Source: Ananas comosus
Lineage: Eukaryota; Streptophyta; Magnoliopsida; Poales; Bromeliaceae
Length of the DNA stretch: 64,000 bases
Assembly (NCBI RefSeq): GCF_001540865.1
Contig: NC_033622.1
Location: 12,158,797 to 12,222,796, forward strand
Reading direction: 5' to 3'
In this document: positions 22,996 to 35,830 of the stretch, piece by piece
How positions within the stretch are numbered: position 1 is the stretch's first letter
How the letters are laid out: every line of letters starts with the position of its first letter
The notes under the pieces: generated by a model
Database searches by the model: none
What the model was told of the DNA's origin: nothing
The model's input: the letters and a program-made list of their open reading frames with translations, nothing else
Made by a program: the position numbers and the translations under genes

Positions 22996-25408
22996 ATGGA
23001 GGCGCCGAAGAGCCATGGCGCCAAGCTCTCGCGCACCCCCTCGTCCCTCCTCCGCTCCCCAACCCTCCGCTCCTCCTCCTTCCACAGCCTCTCCGCCATT
23101 GACGACGACGAGGAGGTCGAGAAGAAGAAGCCCCACCGCCCCCACCCCATCCCCAACCCCAACCCCAACCCCAACCCCAACCCCAACCCCAACCCCAACC
23201 CCAACCCCAACCCCAACCCCAACCCCAACCCCAACCCCAACCCCAACCCCAACCCCAACCCCAACCCCAACCCCAACCCCAACCCCAACCCCAACCCCAA
23301 CCCCAACCCCAACCCCAACCCCAACCCCAACCCCAACCCCAACCCCAACCCCAACCCCCACCCCCGAACCCTCCTCCCCCTCCTCCTCCCCCTCCCCTTC
23401 CTCCTCCTCATCTTCTTCCTCATCTTCTACCTCCGCGACGACTCCCCGATCCTCGGCAACCTCGTCCTCGCCTCGGCGCTCGTCGTCCTCGCCTCCGTCG
23501 CCGCGCGCAAGTCCCGATCCCTCTGGCTCCGCCGCCGCGGCGGCGCGTTCCGGCGCGGCGAGTCGGTCCAGTGGTTCATCGGGGACGCCGACCGGGCTCT
23601 GCGGAAGGAGAAGAGCAACGGGAGGGTGGTGCGCGAGGGGGTGGAGTTCTACAGCAATGGCGATTGCTACGAGGGGGAGTTCCACCGCGGCAGGTGCAAC
23701 GGGAGTGGGGTTTACAACTTCTTCGCCAAGGGGAAGTACGAGGGGGATTGGATCGATGGGAAATACGATGGGTATGGGATCGAGAGCTGGGCGAGGGGGA
23801 GCCGATACAGGGGACAGTATCGGCAAGGGTTGCGGCACGGATTCGGCGTGTACAGGTTCTACAGTGGGGATAGCTATGCGGGTGAGTGGGTGAGTGGGCA
23901 AAGCCATGGAATTGGGGTTCAGAGTTGCTCCGATGGGAGCTCCTATTTCGGGGAGTTCAAGTGCGGGGTCAAGCATGGCCTCGGCTACTACCACTTCAGG
24001 TAATCCCACCATTCTTAATTACTTCTCGGATTACTCAGTGGAATTAGATCCCTTTAGAATTTTGGGTTGCCAATTGATTGGGTACCTAAAAAATCAATGG
24101 AACAGTGGAATATGTGCTCGATCCTCTTTAATTGCTTTCAAATTTTGTAGTATTAATTGCTGATACCTAGTTGGGTTAACAAATTTAGTTGCAAAGGTTG
24201 GGTCGCCGTTGTTTGGTGATATTATTGTAGGGGCAGTTGCTAGGATCGGTGGATGATTTCTAGTATTTCTAAAGAAAAATCAAGGTATCAAATTCGGACT
24301 AGGCGCAATGAAGTGTTCGATATAATTTGGTGATTCGAGCTAACATGGAATGGATGAGAGATGCAATTGGTGTTTTTTTGCTTGTTAGGTCATAACTTTT
24401 CTTGGACCATCAGTTTGTCTTAAGATTTTCATTATCTTCTGTCAAAAGTCATGTGGCCTTTCCTTGTTTGGAGGTCATAGCAAGTAATGGTCATATCTGA
24501 ATGCTTGTCCCTCTGTTTGTGTCTTATATTTTATTGGCTTCATCTCAGTAGCTTTAGCTCGAAGCTATGTTGTTTTGATTAAGCAACGGTATTGACCCTT
24601 TCCTTTTTCTGCTAACATCTTTCGACTCAGATGAACAAGTGTGGACAAATTTTTTGAAATACCACTTTTAGTGTGCTAACACTGCATTACTATTTCTTTT
24701 TTCTCTGATTTGCTTCTATTAAACATGCCCCCCTTTTCTGAAGGGATGGATTGCTAAAAGTGAAGAAGTTCTAAATATTGTAGGAATGGTGATCGATACT
24801 GTGGAGAATACTTTGGAGACAAGATTCATGGTTTTGGTGTCTACAACTTTGCTAATGGTCACTGTTACGAAGGTTCGTGGCACGAAGGCAAGAAACAAGG
24901 CTTCGGAATGTACACATTCCGCAACGGCGACACAAGATCAGGAGAGTGGGACTCTGGCATTTTACAGAACCCTCTCCCCCCGTTGGACCCTGCTGTTCAA
25001 CGATCCGTGCAGGTACCTTTGCATTCGAGCTAATGAACTTAGAGAAGCCCCAGCTGCCAGTGCTTCCAATTTCGTGCACATCGGATTTGCTTTGAGATCC
25101 ATGCATGTCTGCGTAAGATCCGTGCCCGTCTAATGGCATTAAGATTCGCGATTGGATCCCAAAGTTGATGTGCCTTTAATTTCAATAGAACTACTTTCTT
25201 CTAATTTTGTTTCTGAAACCCCAAAAATTTTTGGTTGAACTAGGCTGCTCGAAAGGCTGCGGAGAACGCAATTCGCCTTCTGCGAGTTGATGAGCAGGTG
25301 AACAAGGCAGTCACGGCTGCAAACAGAGCCGCCACTGCTGCTCGAGTTGCTGCCATAAAGGCCGTGCAGAACCGTATAGATGGCAAGTTTTGCGACACCA
25401 ATGTCTAA
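22996..25408 (+). CDS. MORN-repeat membrane protein
   Basis: Three exons (22996-23999, 24784-25012, 25244-25408) join in phase to 465 residues. Order: Ser-rich start (1-50), about 34 Asn-Pro dipeptides (about 52-121), two hydrophobic segments (about 126-148 and 154-172), then seven or eight MORN repeats of about 23 residues (from about 218 to 405), each built on a YxGEFxxGxxHGxG pattern. A helical Ala-rich tail follows (ARKAAENAIRLLRVDEQVNK and beyond, then to FCDTNV). Intron 1 splits an Arg codon between two MORN repeats. MORN repeats bind membranes or lipids. Plant homologues are often mislabelled SET7/9 methyltransferase, but no SET domain is present. Function unknown; a membrane tether is an inference. 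The ATG is the first in frame after the CT-rich leader. The ORF also reads on in other frames because of the repeat. Confidence 0.85.
23151..23356. repeat. Exonic CCCCAA hexamer array, about 34 units
   Basis: A nearly perfect hexamer array inside exon 1 of the MORN gene. It encodes (Asn-Pro)n in the gene frame. It has no stop in any of six frames, which is why long Pro-Thr, Gly-Leu and Gly-Val frames overlap it. The minus strand is TTGGGG repeated, able to form G-quadruplexes. Confidence 0.97.
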
Positions 25409-25566
25409 GGCGGCTAAGCTTCGGGTTTTTTTTTTTTTTTTTAATCTTTTCTCACCTTCACTTTCCAANTCCTTCTTCTTCTTCTTCTTCTTCTTAAGAT
25501 GTATATTATGCTATTTAATAATTACTAATCCCTGAGTTTGCGACCGGGTAGGCAAATACTTATCCG

Positions 25567-25607
<41 letters not shown>

Positions 25608-28411
25608 CTAACAATTTTAGATACATCATCCCTTGTTTCTCGCAAGCTGTATCTTGTACGTAAGTCTTCGTTTCAATTGAAAAAGTATTTCCAGAGCTAC
25701 TTATACAGAGTCTGCTTCTCTGTCTCCAATACTTCTAGATGCTCCAGTTTTAATCTAATGGTGGAATGGATGATATCCCATGTGCTGTGATTCTTAGTTG
25801 TAATTTATGCTTGGTTGTCCACATGGGGGGCTGTAACTTTTTCTCAAGCACTTGCTGGCCCCTCACCTATTTTTAGTACCTGTTATGTTGATTCACTCAA
25901 TTCTTCTTCTTGGTCTTGGCTACTGCATCTGACCCCTACTATGTTCTTACCAATGCTTTAACAGCTTATGGTCCACATTGTTTGTTTTGAATTCACAGCA
26001 TTCACAGCATTCAAAGCATGAGAGTGGAATGAGAATATAACAACTGCTCCCCTTTTCCCTCCCTTCCCCAGTAAAATCTCTTCTCGGACTCAACCACTCC
26101 CACCTGCACTCTTTGCTAATTCTAGGCTGTGTCTGATAACGAAGTGCGAAGCTTCCTTTTAAAATAATACGGCAAATTGTTCTGTGAAGTTTCCTTCTCT
26201 TTCTTTGGCCTCATTGGAGCTTTCACGGTAGTGCTTTTTAGTTGAGCCATTTGTGGAAGCACTCGAAGAAAATCAGGAGCTCGTTGTATGCTTTTCGGAA
26301 GAGAGCACTACTCTGGGATCTAGACGCTTGAAATTATGATAGTGAGAAGCTCATTTCTACATGCCGCGTGCAAAATGTTCTAACTTTTATTTTTGTCAGC
26401 TATTTGTACGTACACTGCTTCTCGAAATAGAGAAGTGCTACAGCTGCAAGGCACTTGGAAGGATGTTAGTGACTCTGTAGATCCCGATGCCAGTACAGTG
26501 GACCTACCAATCTTCAACCATGACTTTGTTTTGTTGCAATCATCTTGTCAGGTTCATTAATGCTGGACTCTGCAGGGGATATCTTATATTTCTTCCTCTT
26601 ATCTTCTTGTCCTAACCCTGGCCTTAATTATAAAAAAAAGCTTTTCTGATCCTTGCAACAAGGGATGCTCTTGTCTGAGGAAATGCCTTTCCCAGCTGTG
26701 TGTGGACAAAATTATGCATCTAGTTTATTACAATGTTTGACTGCTCCTTTCTGGTAGGTAGTGTCTTTAAATTCATTCGCCGGGCGGTAATTTTTGAATC
26801 TTAATCTCCGTCGTCTGATCGTTAGGTGAAATCGGGTTATTCTAATGTAACTCGGAATTACCGTTATCATTCCCTTTGAATAGTGTGTTGTCTTTTATTT
26901 AATCTCCACTTAATCATGTAATCACTTTATTATTTACCCATTATGTTTATGATCAAACAAAACATGCAACTCAATTGGTTCCTGGTGTTCTTAGGATAGA
27001 GCAATCATAGAGGGATAAAATAAGCTTTTCCTGCTAAACTAATCTCAAACTGTAGTGTTATATATAAAACGAATAATAGAATAGAGTGAGAACATCATAA
27101 AAAGGGGCCATAGAACATGAAATTTACTATTCTTTTTTTCTCCTTTTTTGACTAATGAGGATTACGATTCAGCATAAGCATTTTTCAAAGGAATAGGGTG
27201 GTCCCGATGGTGTCCGTTCGTTTAATTCATCGATTTTGTGTATGAATGTTTTTGCTTGTGACATAATTGTTTTGTTTGGATTAGGAGTGTCATTATGGAG
27301 TGGACGACTCTTTGTATATACATATCACAAAGTCATACATGGCATATTTATCTATATCTGGGGAGTCGCTATTGGAATAGTTTAAAGTAGCTATCATATT
27401 GTCACACTACTTTGCAAGATCTCAATCCATGTGCATCAGCTAAAAATATATATATATAATGCATCTTTTAAATGCCCAAGTAGAAAGAGTCTCCCCAGGA
27501 AGATAATGGGGGTGAGGAAAAAAAAAAAAACCTGTATTTTTTGTCTTCTCCCTTATGATGGTTTCTCTTGGCTTAGTGCTTTCATGCTTTCTTTTTTTTT
27601 TTTTGTTTTTTCCTTGATTTAGGGATTAAAGATGAAATCATGGCAAGGTGTTTTATTATCTATATATTGTTGATCATTTAACCTTGTGATAAATTTTGCT
27701 CAGATTAATATGATGCCGATTTATGTTAAAAATTGATTCAATTCAAAAAAAAAAAAAATCTAAGAACTTTGTCATTTTACCGAACATAGGTTTTGGTGCT
27801 TGTTTAGCCTAGTTTTGCGCCAGTTTTTAGCTATAGTCATTTCTATTAGAACGCTGTAACTTACATTCAAAGTTTTTAAATTTGTGCCGCAGTAAGAAGC
27901 TAAAATGTTATATCGGATAAAAAATTGCTCGTTAAAAACGCTGCTCAAACAACATTTTATCGTACGACGAGCCCAGGCCAGTGTAGAATAAACCGAACTT
28001 GAGACGAAGATCAAAGCACAACACATTGTTGGAAAATTGTAGTAATTTGACGTGGGGATTTAGTGGTGATTGATTCACTAATGAAGAAACATGAACATGA
28101 TAAAGTCAATAGTAGTTTGCATGAGTAGTCTCCGTCGATCTTTAGTAGGTTACTGCAAAAAGTGACTTTTAATGCGCTGCGTGTTAGCTGGCTGTGATGA
28201 TGGTGTATAAGAATTCACAATCACATGAACTTTGTATCGAATATACCGTTACCTGAAAGCTTAAACTTGTTTTAAAAAATAATAGTTAGTTTACAAAGCA
28301 TCAAGGCCGGAGGTTCTAAAATTTGAATTGAATTCTATCAGACTCCTCGTCTCATTTATTTTTTTTCTATTTGATTTAAATTCACGTTTTGAGTTTATTA
28401 AAAAGTCTTGA
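25409..28411. other. 3' flank of the MORN gene and spacer
   Basis: The first few hundred bases are likely the 3' untranslated region. They include T runs, an N at 25469, a short CTT array (about 25472-25495) and a GA array (about 25570-25604). Further on I see no gene. A possible family-2 SINE fragment (GGAGGTTCTAAAATTTGAAT) lies near 28305-28410 and shares its end (TTTAAATTCACGT, AAGTCTTGAAC) with 32440-32545. Confidence 0.5.
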
Positions 28412-28940
28412 ACTATCTAGCGCAGTCGGCAAATGACCTAATAGTTGGTCAGTGTTGACACGATTTGGTCTCAAACCGAAAACTAAATCGAACCAAATCA
28501 AATAAGATTATTTGGCTCGGTTTATATGGTTTTTTGGGTAAGTTTGATTTTCAAATTTACTAAAGTTTGGTTTTTAGTTTCGGTTCGGTTTGAACACGCT
28601 TCTTAACCGAACCGAACCGAACCGAAAACTAAATAGTAATATTTTTTTACACATTTTATGTAAACTATTTATTAAAGTTTTATATTTATGGTCAAATCTT
28701 GATCATAAATCAACACATTTTGAAAAGTTCTATGTTTATAATTAAATATTTTGTGTGTAATTTTATAATGATTCAAATTTGAATCTTAAATTATAAATTA
28801 ACTCATAACAAAAATAAAAAATCTGAAAATTAAGTGCAAAATCGAACCAAACTGATTACACTCCTATGGTATCCGATGTCGCAAATTCGAAGTTTAATTG
28901 CTTCATATTTTCAGCTGAGTATATTTTTTTTAAAAAAAAC
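28412..28940 (+). mobile_element. SINE interrupted by a second transposon
   Basis: The SINE starts with A-box-like TCTAGCGCAGTCGGCAAATG and CTAATAGTTGGT (to 28449), then resumes at about 28868 with GGTATCCGATGTCGCAAATT, a B-box-like sequence, and the tail CTTCATATTTTCAGCTGAGT. Joined, the order of words matches the uninterrupted copy at 58030-58150. The interruption is listed separately. This is the clearest nested insertion among the SINEs. Confidence 0.7.
28450..28867. mobile_element. hAT-like nonautonomous element (CGGTTCGGTTT type)
   Basis: About 418 bases starting CAGTGTTGACACGATTTGG and ending GATTACACTCCTAT. Internally it carries TTTCGGTTCGGTTTGAAC and AACCGAACCGAACCGAACCG words typical of a widespread plant hAT-like MITE. 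GGT is present at both edges. It sits inside a SINE, so it inserted later. Confidence 0.6.
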
Positions 28941-30679
28941 CCAAAGTAGATAGTTTGTTATTTTTTTCTCAAAAACTAAAAATCTTAAACCCAAACAAAA
29001 AACATTAATTTGTGCAATAGCAGTTTCGAAAATCCTTAAAAAAAAAAAAAGCCAAAAAAGAAACAACGAAAGAATATGATGAGATTCAGAAACATTTGCA
29101 TATGAGGAAATTGAACTAGAAAAAATTATTTAGCACGGTTTGAAAAAATAGTGTTAAGCTAAAAGAGAACGAAACCGAAATTAACTTAACTAAAGTAATT
29201 ACTTAGACATACCCAAAAAAGAAACTGCTTAGTATATCATTATGAATAAAAATTTTAATCAACCTCACTATAATAGAAAATAACATCTAACTAGAAACAC
29301 AGTTTAATTTATATTCATAGGATCCCTGTTCTTATAGGTTCTTCATTATTATTATAATAATCGGACTTGGATTTGGAATTTTAATGGGTTCCAGCTTAAT
29401 TGGACGTTTGGACCCATACCCAACCTAGAAAGGTACTCTTAATTTGTGTTATTTTATTTGTTTACTTATTTATTCATTTATTTATTTTGTGAAACAGCTA
29501 ATATATTATCTATGACTCAGCAAAATTGACCACTTTAATCAAATCCATATTGCAGTGCTTATCTAATTATCCGTCACGGCACCGAAGTTCGGATTACTAC
29601 GACATTTGACAAATTTTGTTAAAACATATTAGTTTTATTCAACTGTTTAAAGATGACCAAGCGTGACAAATAAATAAGATTCTATGTATCGAAAATTATG
29701 GCTCTTTTTTTTTTGGAGTCTATGTAATTTTCTGCTATTGGATTGATTTTTCTTGTTTTCTTAAAAACAATCTTGACTTTTACAAAGGATGTTTGATGTC
29801 TTTTTCGGGATATTGAAAAACCAAAAAAAAAAAAAGGAAAGAAAATATTGTAATTATATACAATGAAATTGAAAAGAGCTCAAACTTTTGAATGTAGTAC
29901 AGTAGAACAACCTAGAGAGAGAAAGAAGTACACTTGTGAATTAGCGAAATTTAGCTGCAGTTATTCCATAATAATGGAATTTCTTTGAAGGGGAAATGTT
30001 ACCTCGACCTTATCTCAATCTATGAACTTGATTCATTATTTCCTGGATTTCGATCTACCACATCATTTGCAAACCAGATAGCTTACGAACTTCAAAACAC
30101 GATAGCTAATCCCTATCAGATCTCAGTGTTTCTATATTATTTTCTATAATACTAAGGTTGTGTTTGGCCGAATAAAACGTCCTGCTTTTTAAAAAAATGT
30201 AGAATTTTACAGTCGTGTATAGAACTGCATGTGCGATTGCAAAATTCAAACGGGCTGTAGTTCTTGCATTTTGCAGAGCTGCGTATAACACTTGGTCAAA
30301 CACTTATTCAGGACCCGTTGGGTATTGAGGTTTATCTAACGATAATAGATAAAACAAAGTTAAGATGATATGTTTCTCCATTTATCGTTGGATCGCAAAA
30401 AATATATCGCAATTGACTCATTATACTAAACGAAATACAGATAATTTCGTTGTACTCTCTTTAGCGAAGCACAGCTAAAGAAAGGGACAATCTTTTGTAA
30501 CGACCCGGTATTAGGCTACATACTTGGGCTGGTCTATGGACCAAGCTCAAGAAACTAATCTGATTCTTTTGCAAAGGCCCATAGGCTGTTGAGGGATCGA
30601 TTTTTAGCCCAGAAACCTAACAGAGTAATCTTGGGACAAGGAAGATGACATTTGCATTCCTTCAATGTCTAAAGCTAAA
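28941..30679. other. Intergenic, possible LTR start
   Basis: AT-rich spacer. TGTAACGACCCGGTATTAGG at 30497-30516 looks like the start of a plant LTR (TG...ACCCGG). The bases following contain genic-looking but frameless sequence. No second LTR is visible. Confidence 0.35.
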
Positions 30680-31192
30680 AGTGTTTTCATTTTCTTTTTT
30701 TGATTTAATTTTTTTTTGTTCTTAAAAAGAAAACCCAGAGTTGAAGTACTTATTAGTCTTTTATTCTCCCCACTAATCTAAATCTACTTTTCTCTCGTCC
30801 AAAAATTAAACCTAAATACATGGTCGATAAAGGATACCAACATAACAACCATGTTGGAAATTAAAAAAAAGAAAAGAAAAGTGTAATAACATCATCAAAA
30901 AAAATAAGAAAAAAAAAAAGAAGAATACCGAAGAGTGACGATGTTTATACCAGCTGAATGATGCTTCGTGCACGTTCATAATTAAAGACAAATTAATCTC
31001 TTACACAAAACATATATATGGGACGATATGGCACAAATGCCGCAACACGAGTAACAGCTTACAAATTACAAACAGCAACATACTTTTACAACCATTAAAC
31101 AGAGGAAATTAAAGTGCCCGTACACGCTTTAGATATCATCCATTCTAGTAAGCAGATCTAAGGGTCGTGTTACCATCCATCCATATATATAT

Positions 31193-34162
31193 TCAATATG
31201 TTTCGACACGAACAATGTCCTCCTCCAAAATCTGTAACTTTCGAGGTTGATATAAGCTGACAATTCTATCATTAATCTTCTGGATGGGTCTTGCGTTCAT
31301 CTCGAAGCCCTGCACATTAGCAGTAGCAGAAATAAGCGTAAGAATACGTTACAATCCTACAACTTTTGGGAGCTAAGCATGCACATGTACTGAAAAAACA
31401 AAAAATCTTGTTAAACTTATGTGTTATAAGCTTGCGTTCGTCTGTGCGTGCATGTGGACGCATGCGTGCGTCTCCGTAAACAAAAGGTTTTCGAAAGGAG
31501 GATCGATTCGCTTGTGCTAATTACTTACGTCGTTGACAGCTTCTCTCAGCAGATGCACCTGCTCCTCCGACACCGTACGCACCTGCCAACATTTCAAAAA
31601 CAAGCTCATTTCATTCTATCTTGGTTCACCAAACTGCACCTACTTAAATGACGCAGCAACCACTAACTGGAAATGGAATAGAGAATTAGAAGACGCGGCG
31701 GAAACGTTTTCGACCCAACCAACCTTCTTGATGATGGTCCACACCACTCCCTCGGTGCAAGGTGGGGTTGTGAGCGAGCCCATGTATCTGTAATAGCTCC
31801 TGCCTCCCCTCTTTAGGCTACTCGGATCCACAACTCCAACCTTTTCCTCTGCTTCATGTGTGTTAGCGATCTTCTTTATGTACGGCTCCAACTGTTAATG
31901 CCCAGATGTAAACATTTAGAAAAGGATTTCTATTATGCTAAGTTCGGCAAATTTTATAATCAGTGCAGAAAAATATTTAAACGGGTGTAACTTTCCGCTC
32001 ATATATCCGTTTTCAGTGTGCAACTCTAATTCGAAAAACAGTTTTCAAGATCAACGCACCCAACTACGAAGCCATTCCGACCGAGTTTGGGATCTGAGTT
32101 CAACTGTTTAAGCCTTCGAATTTGCACTTTTAGATTATTCTTAAAAAGTTTTATATATTTTTCTATGTTGAATTCGGCTATTTGGTTATTTCCGTTTGGT
32201 TTAGATTTAGAAATATATTAGCTTTTGTTATCCTCAGGATTCAGGTGTCGTGATGTTTGGTTAATGTAATTGGTTTTAGAGTCGATAAATAATAGTTTCT
32301 TCTTTGGCGAAGAACTGTGTTGTTCGTATATCTCTCTTTGCGTTCGCGTTTTTGTGCTTCTTTTCTCTCAATGTGATTTTTGTTAAATATAAAAATATAT
32401 AAATACCGTTGTTTAATGAGTTAAGTTTTTAGACTACAACAGTGGTTTCACATAGTATCAGAAAAGAAGATTCTAAGTTTGAATTCCTAATATTAGTATT
32501 TTTTTATTTAATTTAAGTTCACACTACGTGCCTTACAAGAAGTCTTGAACAAATTTATACCCCACTAATTTTTAGTTATCTTAATCTGGGCAATAAACAT
32601 ACCCCTGCTATGAACGGATCGGACCGACCGGTCTTGTACAAAATCCCGACCACGGCGATCTTCTGATCAGCGCTCTGATGAACCATATGCATCTCCAGAG
32701 AGTATCTGCCCAAATCACACGATCAAGAGATCATCTACTCAATAATAATAATAATAATAATAATATATATATATATATATATTGAGTAATAAACAAGCAC
32801 TTGTTAAATTAGTGGATCAATATGCGATCATGAGCAACTAATTAATTAATTACCTCTGGCCATTGATGGCGTGCTCGGAGGGAGAGTGCCAATGCAACTG
32901 TTTGAGATCATACTTAGTCCCACCGATCCATAGCGCCCCCGCGTCAGCCTCCCATTGGAGCTACATCCACGTACCATCAAACAATTAAGCTTATACACAA
33001 GGGAATGTCCCCAAAAACAAAACCCAAACTAATAAAAGAGAGGGATATTAATAATAGGGAATATTGATTATATATTTCTGAAAAGTTTGGGGCTTTCTGA
33101 TTTGTCTCTCTTAGAAGGTTAATATTAAACATTTTTTTTTTGATATTCAAAGTTATTTCAAATATATCTCTAGAGTTAAAACAACCGTTGTTATGTTTGT
33201 AAAATTATTATTTTGCTCTTTCAAATATACTTTTTTACTATCACCAATTTTTTCTTATTTGCCTTTAAGTTAGGGATAAAAAAGATATTTTAATTTTTTT
33301 TGTCCCTTTTACTATCACCGACTTTTCTTATTTACGCAAAGAAAATTTTTTTTTTTTATTCTAGTAGACATTTAACTCACGTTTAACCTGAAATAACTTA
33401 ACGGGTGGTACCTACAAGAATATTTTCGAATAAAGAAAGAACATATGAAGGATATATTTGAAAAAATAATAAGTTAGATATCTTAAAAATTTTGAGGAAT
33501 ATATAGATCATTATCCCTAGCTAGGGTACACTTCAGATACCACTTCTGTAATTTCACACTTTCTCACTTTAGTATCATATGGTTTAAAGTGTATCAAGTT
33601 AGTGTCCTATGGTTTCATTTTTATTTTTTTATCATCGATTCTACTAATCTTTTTTATTAAATCAGTGACAAAGTTAAAACTAAAAAATATTGAAGTAAAT
33701 ATTTGATAAACCTAGATAAAGTTTCCCTATCTCTAATTAATACCATAATGTCGTGGCCGCGATTCTTTAAGGTGGCATTAGAAGGCGTATAATAACGCTG
33801 CAGCGTCCCCAGCGAAGGGTCTATTTGAACCCTGCCGCAGAGGATATCGATAGGGGATTGCGCGCGACCCCTCCCACACGCGGCCCATGCCTCGTGGATC
33901 TGTCCCCAGTGCTGAGGCCCCTTTGGGCTCTCTTCGTCGTAGCTAAACTCCTTCTCATTATCTACGCACCAAAAAGAAAAAAAAAACAAAAAAATAATTT
34001 AGTGCTCGATAAAAAAATGGAAAAAAAGAGAAAAAAAAAAAAATAGAAGCCCAAGAAGGAGGGAAACAACAACATACCAACTTCTTGGGAGGTGGAAAAA
34101 GGGACGGAGAGGAGGAGGGAGACGAGGGAGATGGTGGTAATGAGATTGCTGAGGAGGGGCAT
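31193..34162 (-). CDS. Alpha carbonic anhydrase, copy A
   Basis: Seven exons (34078-34162, 33744-33961, 32854-32960, 32603-32705, 31724-31891, 31529-31582, 31193-31309) give 283 residues, a usual length for plant alpha-CAs. The enzyme converts CO2 and water to bicarbonate at a zinc ion. Residues 1-25 form a secretory signal peptide ([20 protein letters not shown]...). The zinc histidines are H124 and H126 (LHWHSPSEH) and H143 (EMHMVHQS). The substrate pocket loop [12 protein letters not shown] is intact. Conserved QSPIDI and NRGHDIM are present. The TTPPCTEG cysteine and an earlier one in AACGRG could form the usual disulfide. Extracellular, vacuolar or plastid targeting cannot be fixed from the sequence. 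The copy lies in tandem with 44334-47316. A TATA box precedes it at 34236-34243. Confidence 0.92.
32430..32545 (+). mobile_element. Possible second-family SINE fragment
   Basis: The words ACAGTGGTTTCACATAGTATC, CTAAGTTTGAATTCC (B-box-like) and TTTATTTAATTTAAGTTCAC with a final AAGTCTTGAAC resemble 28305-28410. It lies in intron 4 of carbonic anhydrase copy A. Weak support. Confidence 0.35.
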
Positions 34163-34198
34163 GTTGTTGTTGTTGTTGTTGCTGCTGCTGCTGCTGCT
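34163..34198 (-). promoter_or_regulatory. (CAG)6(CAA)6 leader just before the start codon
   Basis: On the minus strand six AGC and six AAC triplets run straight into the ATG of carbonic anhydrase copy A. CAA repeats are known as translational enhancers in the tobacco mosaic virus omega leader. A like role here is inference. Copy B has nine AAC triplets and no CAG part. Confidence 0.6.
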
Positions 34199-34235
34199 GG
34201 AATTGCAGTGAATGCGGTAGGGTGTGCGTTGTTGC

Positions 34236-34243
34236 TATTTATA
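34236..34243 (-). promoter_or_regulatory. Candidate TATA box of carbonic anhydrase copy A
   Basis: TATAAATA on the minus strand about 75 bases before the ATG. At the matching place in copy B the sequence is TATTAATA (about 47418-47425), a weaker match. Confidence 0.5.
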
Positions 34244-35029
34244 ATATTCAGAGTTTTAAAACCACGTGCTTGTACCAGGTTGGAGATGGACTGATGGAGA
34301 GAGAGAGAAAGAGAGAGAGTCGTCCTAAAATAATCTACCTAAAAGGGGCAAACTTTAAATATTATTCACGGGATTTTATATTTTCTTATTTTAGTACGTA
34401 AAAAGAGAGTAGTCTTTTTTTTTTTTCTTTCATCAGCTTCTGTGTTAACATTTTATTAAATTATACATAAAAAATTTCATATAATTCATCTAAATTTATT
34501 GAATATTTATTTTAATACCTTTTAATTTTAATTTTGTCAATAATTTAACAAAAAAAATTAGTGAAGAAAATAATAAAAAGAGAAAAAAAAATTGCAGGGT
34601 ACTAAATTGGTACACTTTAAACCATAGGGTATTATAATAAAAAAGTACAAAATCATATAGATGGTATTTAAAGTTTTTTCTAAAAAAATGATTATCATAG
34701 TCTTTTGACCAAAAAATTTGCTTTATAATACTTACATCATATAATTTATACTCAAATAATTATTTTTTAAGAAAATATAAAAAATATTATTTTAAAAATA
34801 AAATAAAATGGATGAATTCAAAAAAATTTTTTGATTAATTGGAAGTACCACGTCACATCAGGAATATAATTACGGAATTATAACCAGGTTACGTGTCACA
34901 GATTTGTCTTTTATAAAATCAACTGACATGTGGGGCCCGCTTTTAAAGATGCGTGAGGATCGTGTTTAAAAAAGAAAACGTTTTCACACAAAAGGACAAA
35001 TTGATGGTGTCGGTGTTTTGACATTTTCG

Positions 35030-35830
35030 TTACGTTCGGATTCAAGTAAAAACTGTACATTTCAAAATTAGATACAAATTCAAACATAAGTAAAAATAAA
35101 TTTTATTTTTTATTTGGATAAAAATTAAATTATTTTTAGAAATAAAAAAAAAATAGCGATTGGATAGTTAGATTGAAATAGTGAGAATAAGAATGATTAC
35201 AATTTAAAATAATAATATCTTATCTAATTAGTTAACATAAACATATTTATTAAACAATATTTATCTAATTATTTGAAATAAAAATCTATCAAGTTAATTA
35301 ATATTAAAATATTAATTAATAATAATTTAATAAATTAATAAATATTTTAGGCTATGAATACTGGATAAGATAATAGAGAAATACATTAATTAATTAATTA
35401 ATTAAATGTAAAAAAGTTAACTTTTTAAGTAGTTAGTATAATATTTTAGTTAGATAATTAGCTAAGACATTAATTAGATTAGTCAAAATATTAATGGTTG
35501 CTCAATATAAATATTGATTATTGGATAAAAATACTAAATTATTAATTTTAATTAGCTAATTAATTATAAATTGATTAATTACTTTACAATTTATTATTTA
35601 AGCAATAAATAATGACTTAAATATAATAAAATTAGATTTAGAATTTAATTAAGCTTGTTCCCACTTGGAAACAAGCTTTTTCCAGGTGGGAGGGGAGAAC
35701 TGTTCTAAGATTACACAGGCTTATTCCCCGAAAAGGAGGACTACTATTTTCGAAAATTAGTATTGTTGTTTGGATAGAAGCGGAGAATAAGAGCTTATTT
35801 CCCCACTTGAATCCCAATCAAATATTGCCC
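35030..35830. mobile_element. MITE family 1, copy inside block A
   Basis: It starts near TTACGTTCGGATTCAAGTAA and ends near CTTGAATCCCAATCAAATATTG, with an AT-rich interior like the copy at 11137-11828. It is missing from duplication block B, so it inserted after the duplication or was lost there. Confidence 0.6.

Noticed and set aside
22875..24012. Very long open frames in five other readings over the hexamer array (poly Gly-Leu, Gly-Val, Pro-Thr)
   Set aside because: The CCCCAA array has no stop in any frame and the flanks are GC-rich. Only the Asn-Pro frame continues into membrane segments, MORN repeats and correct splice sites.
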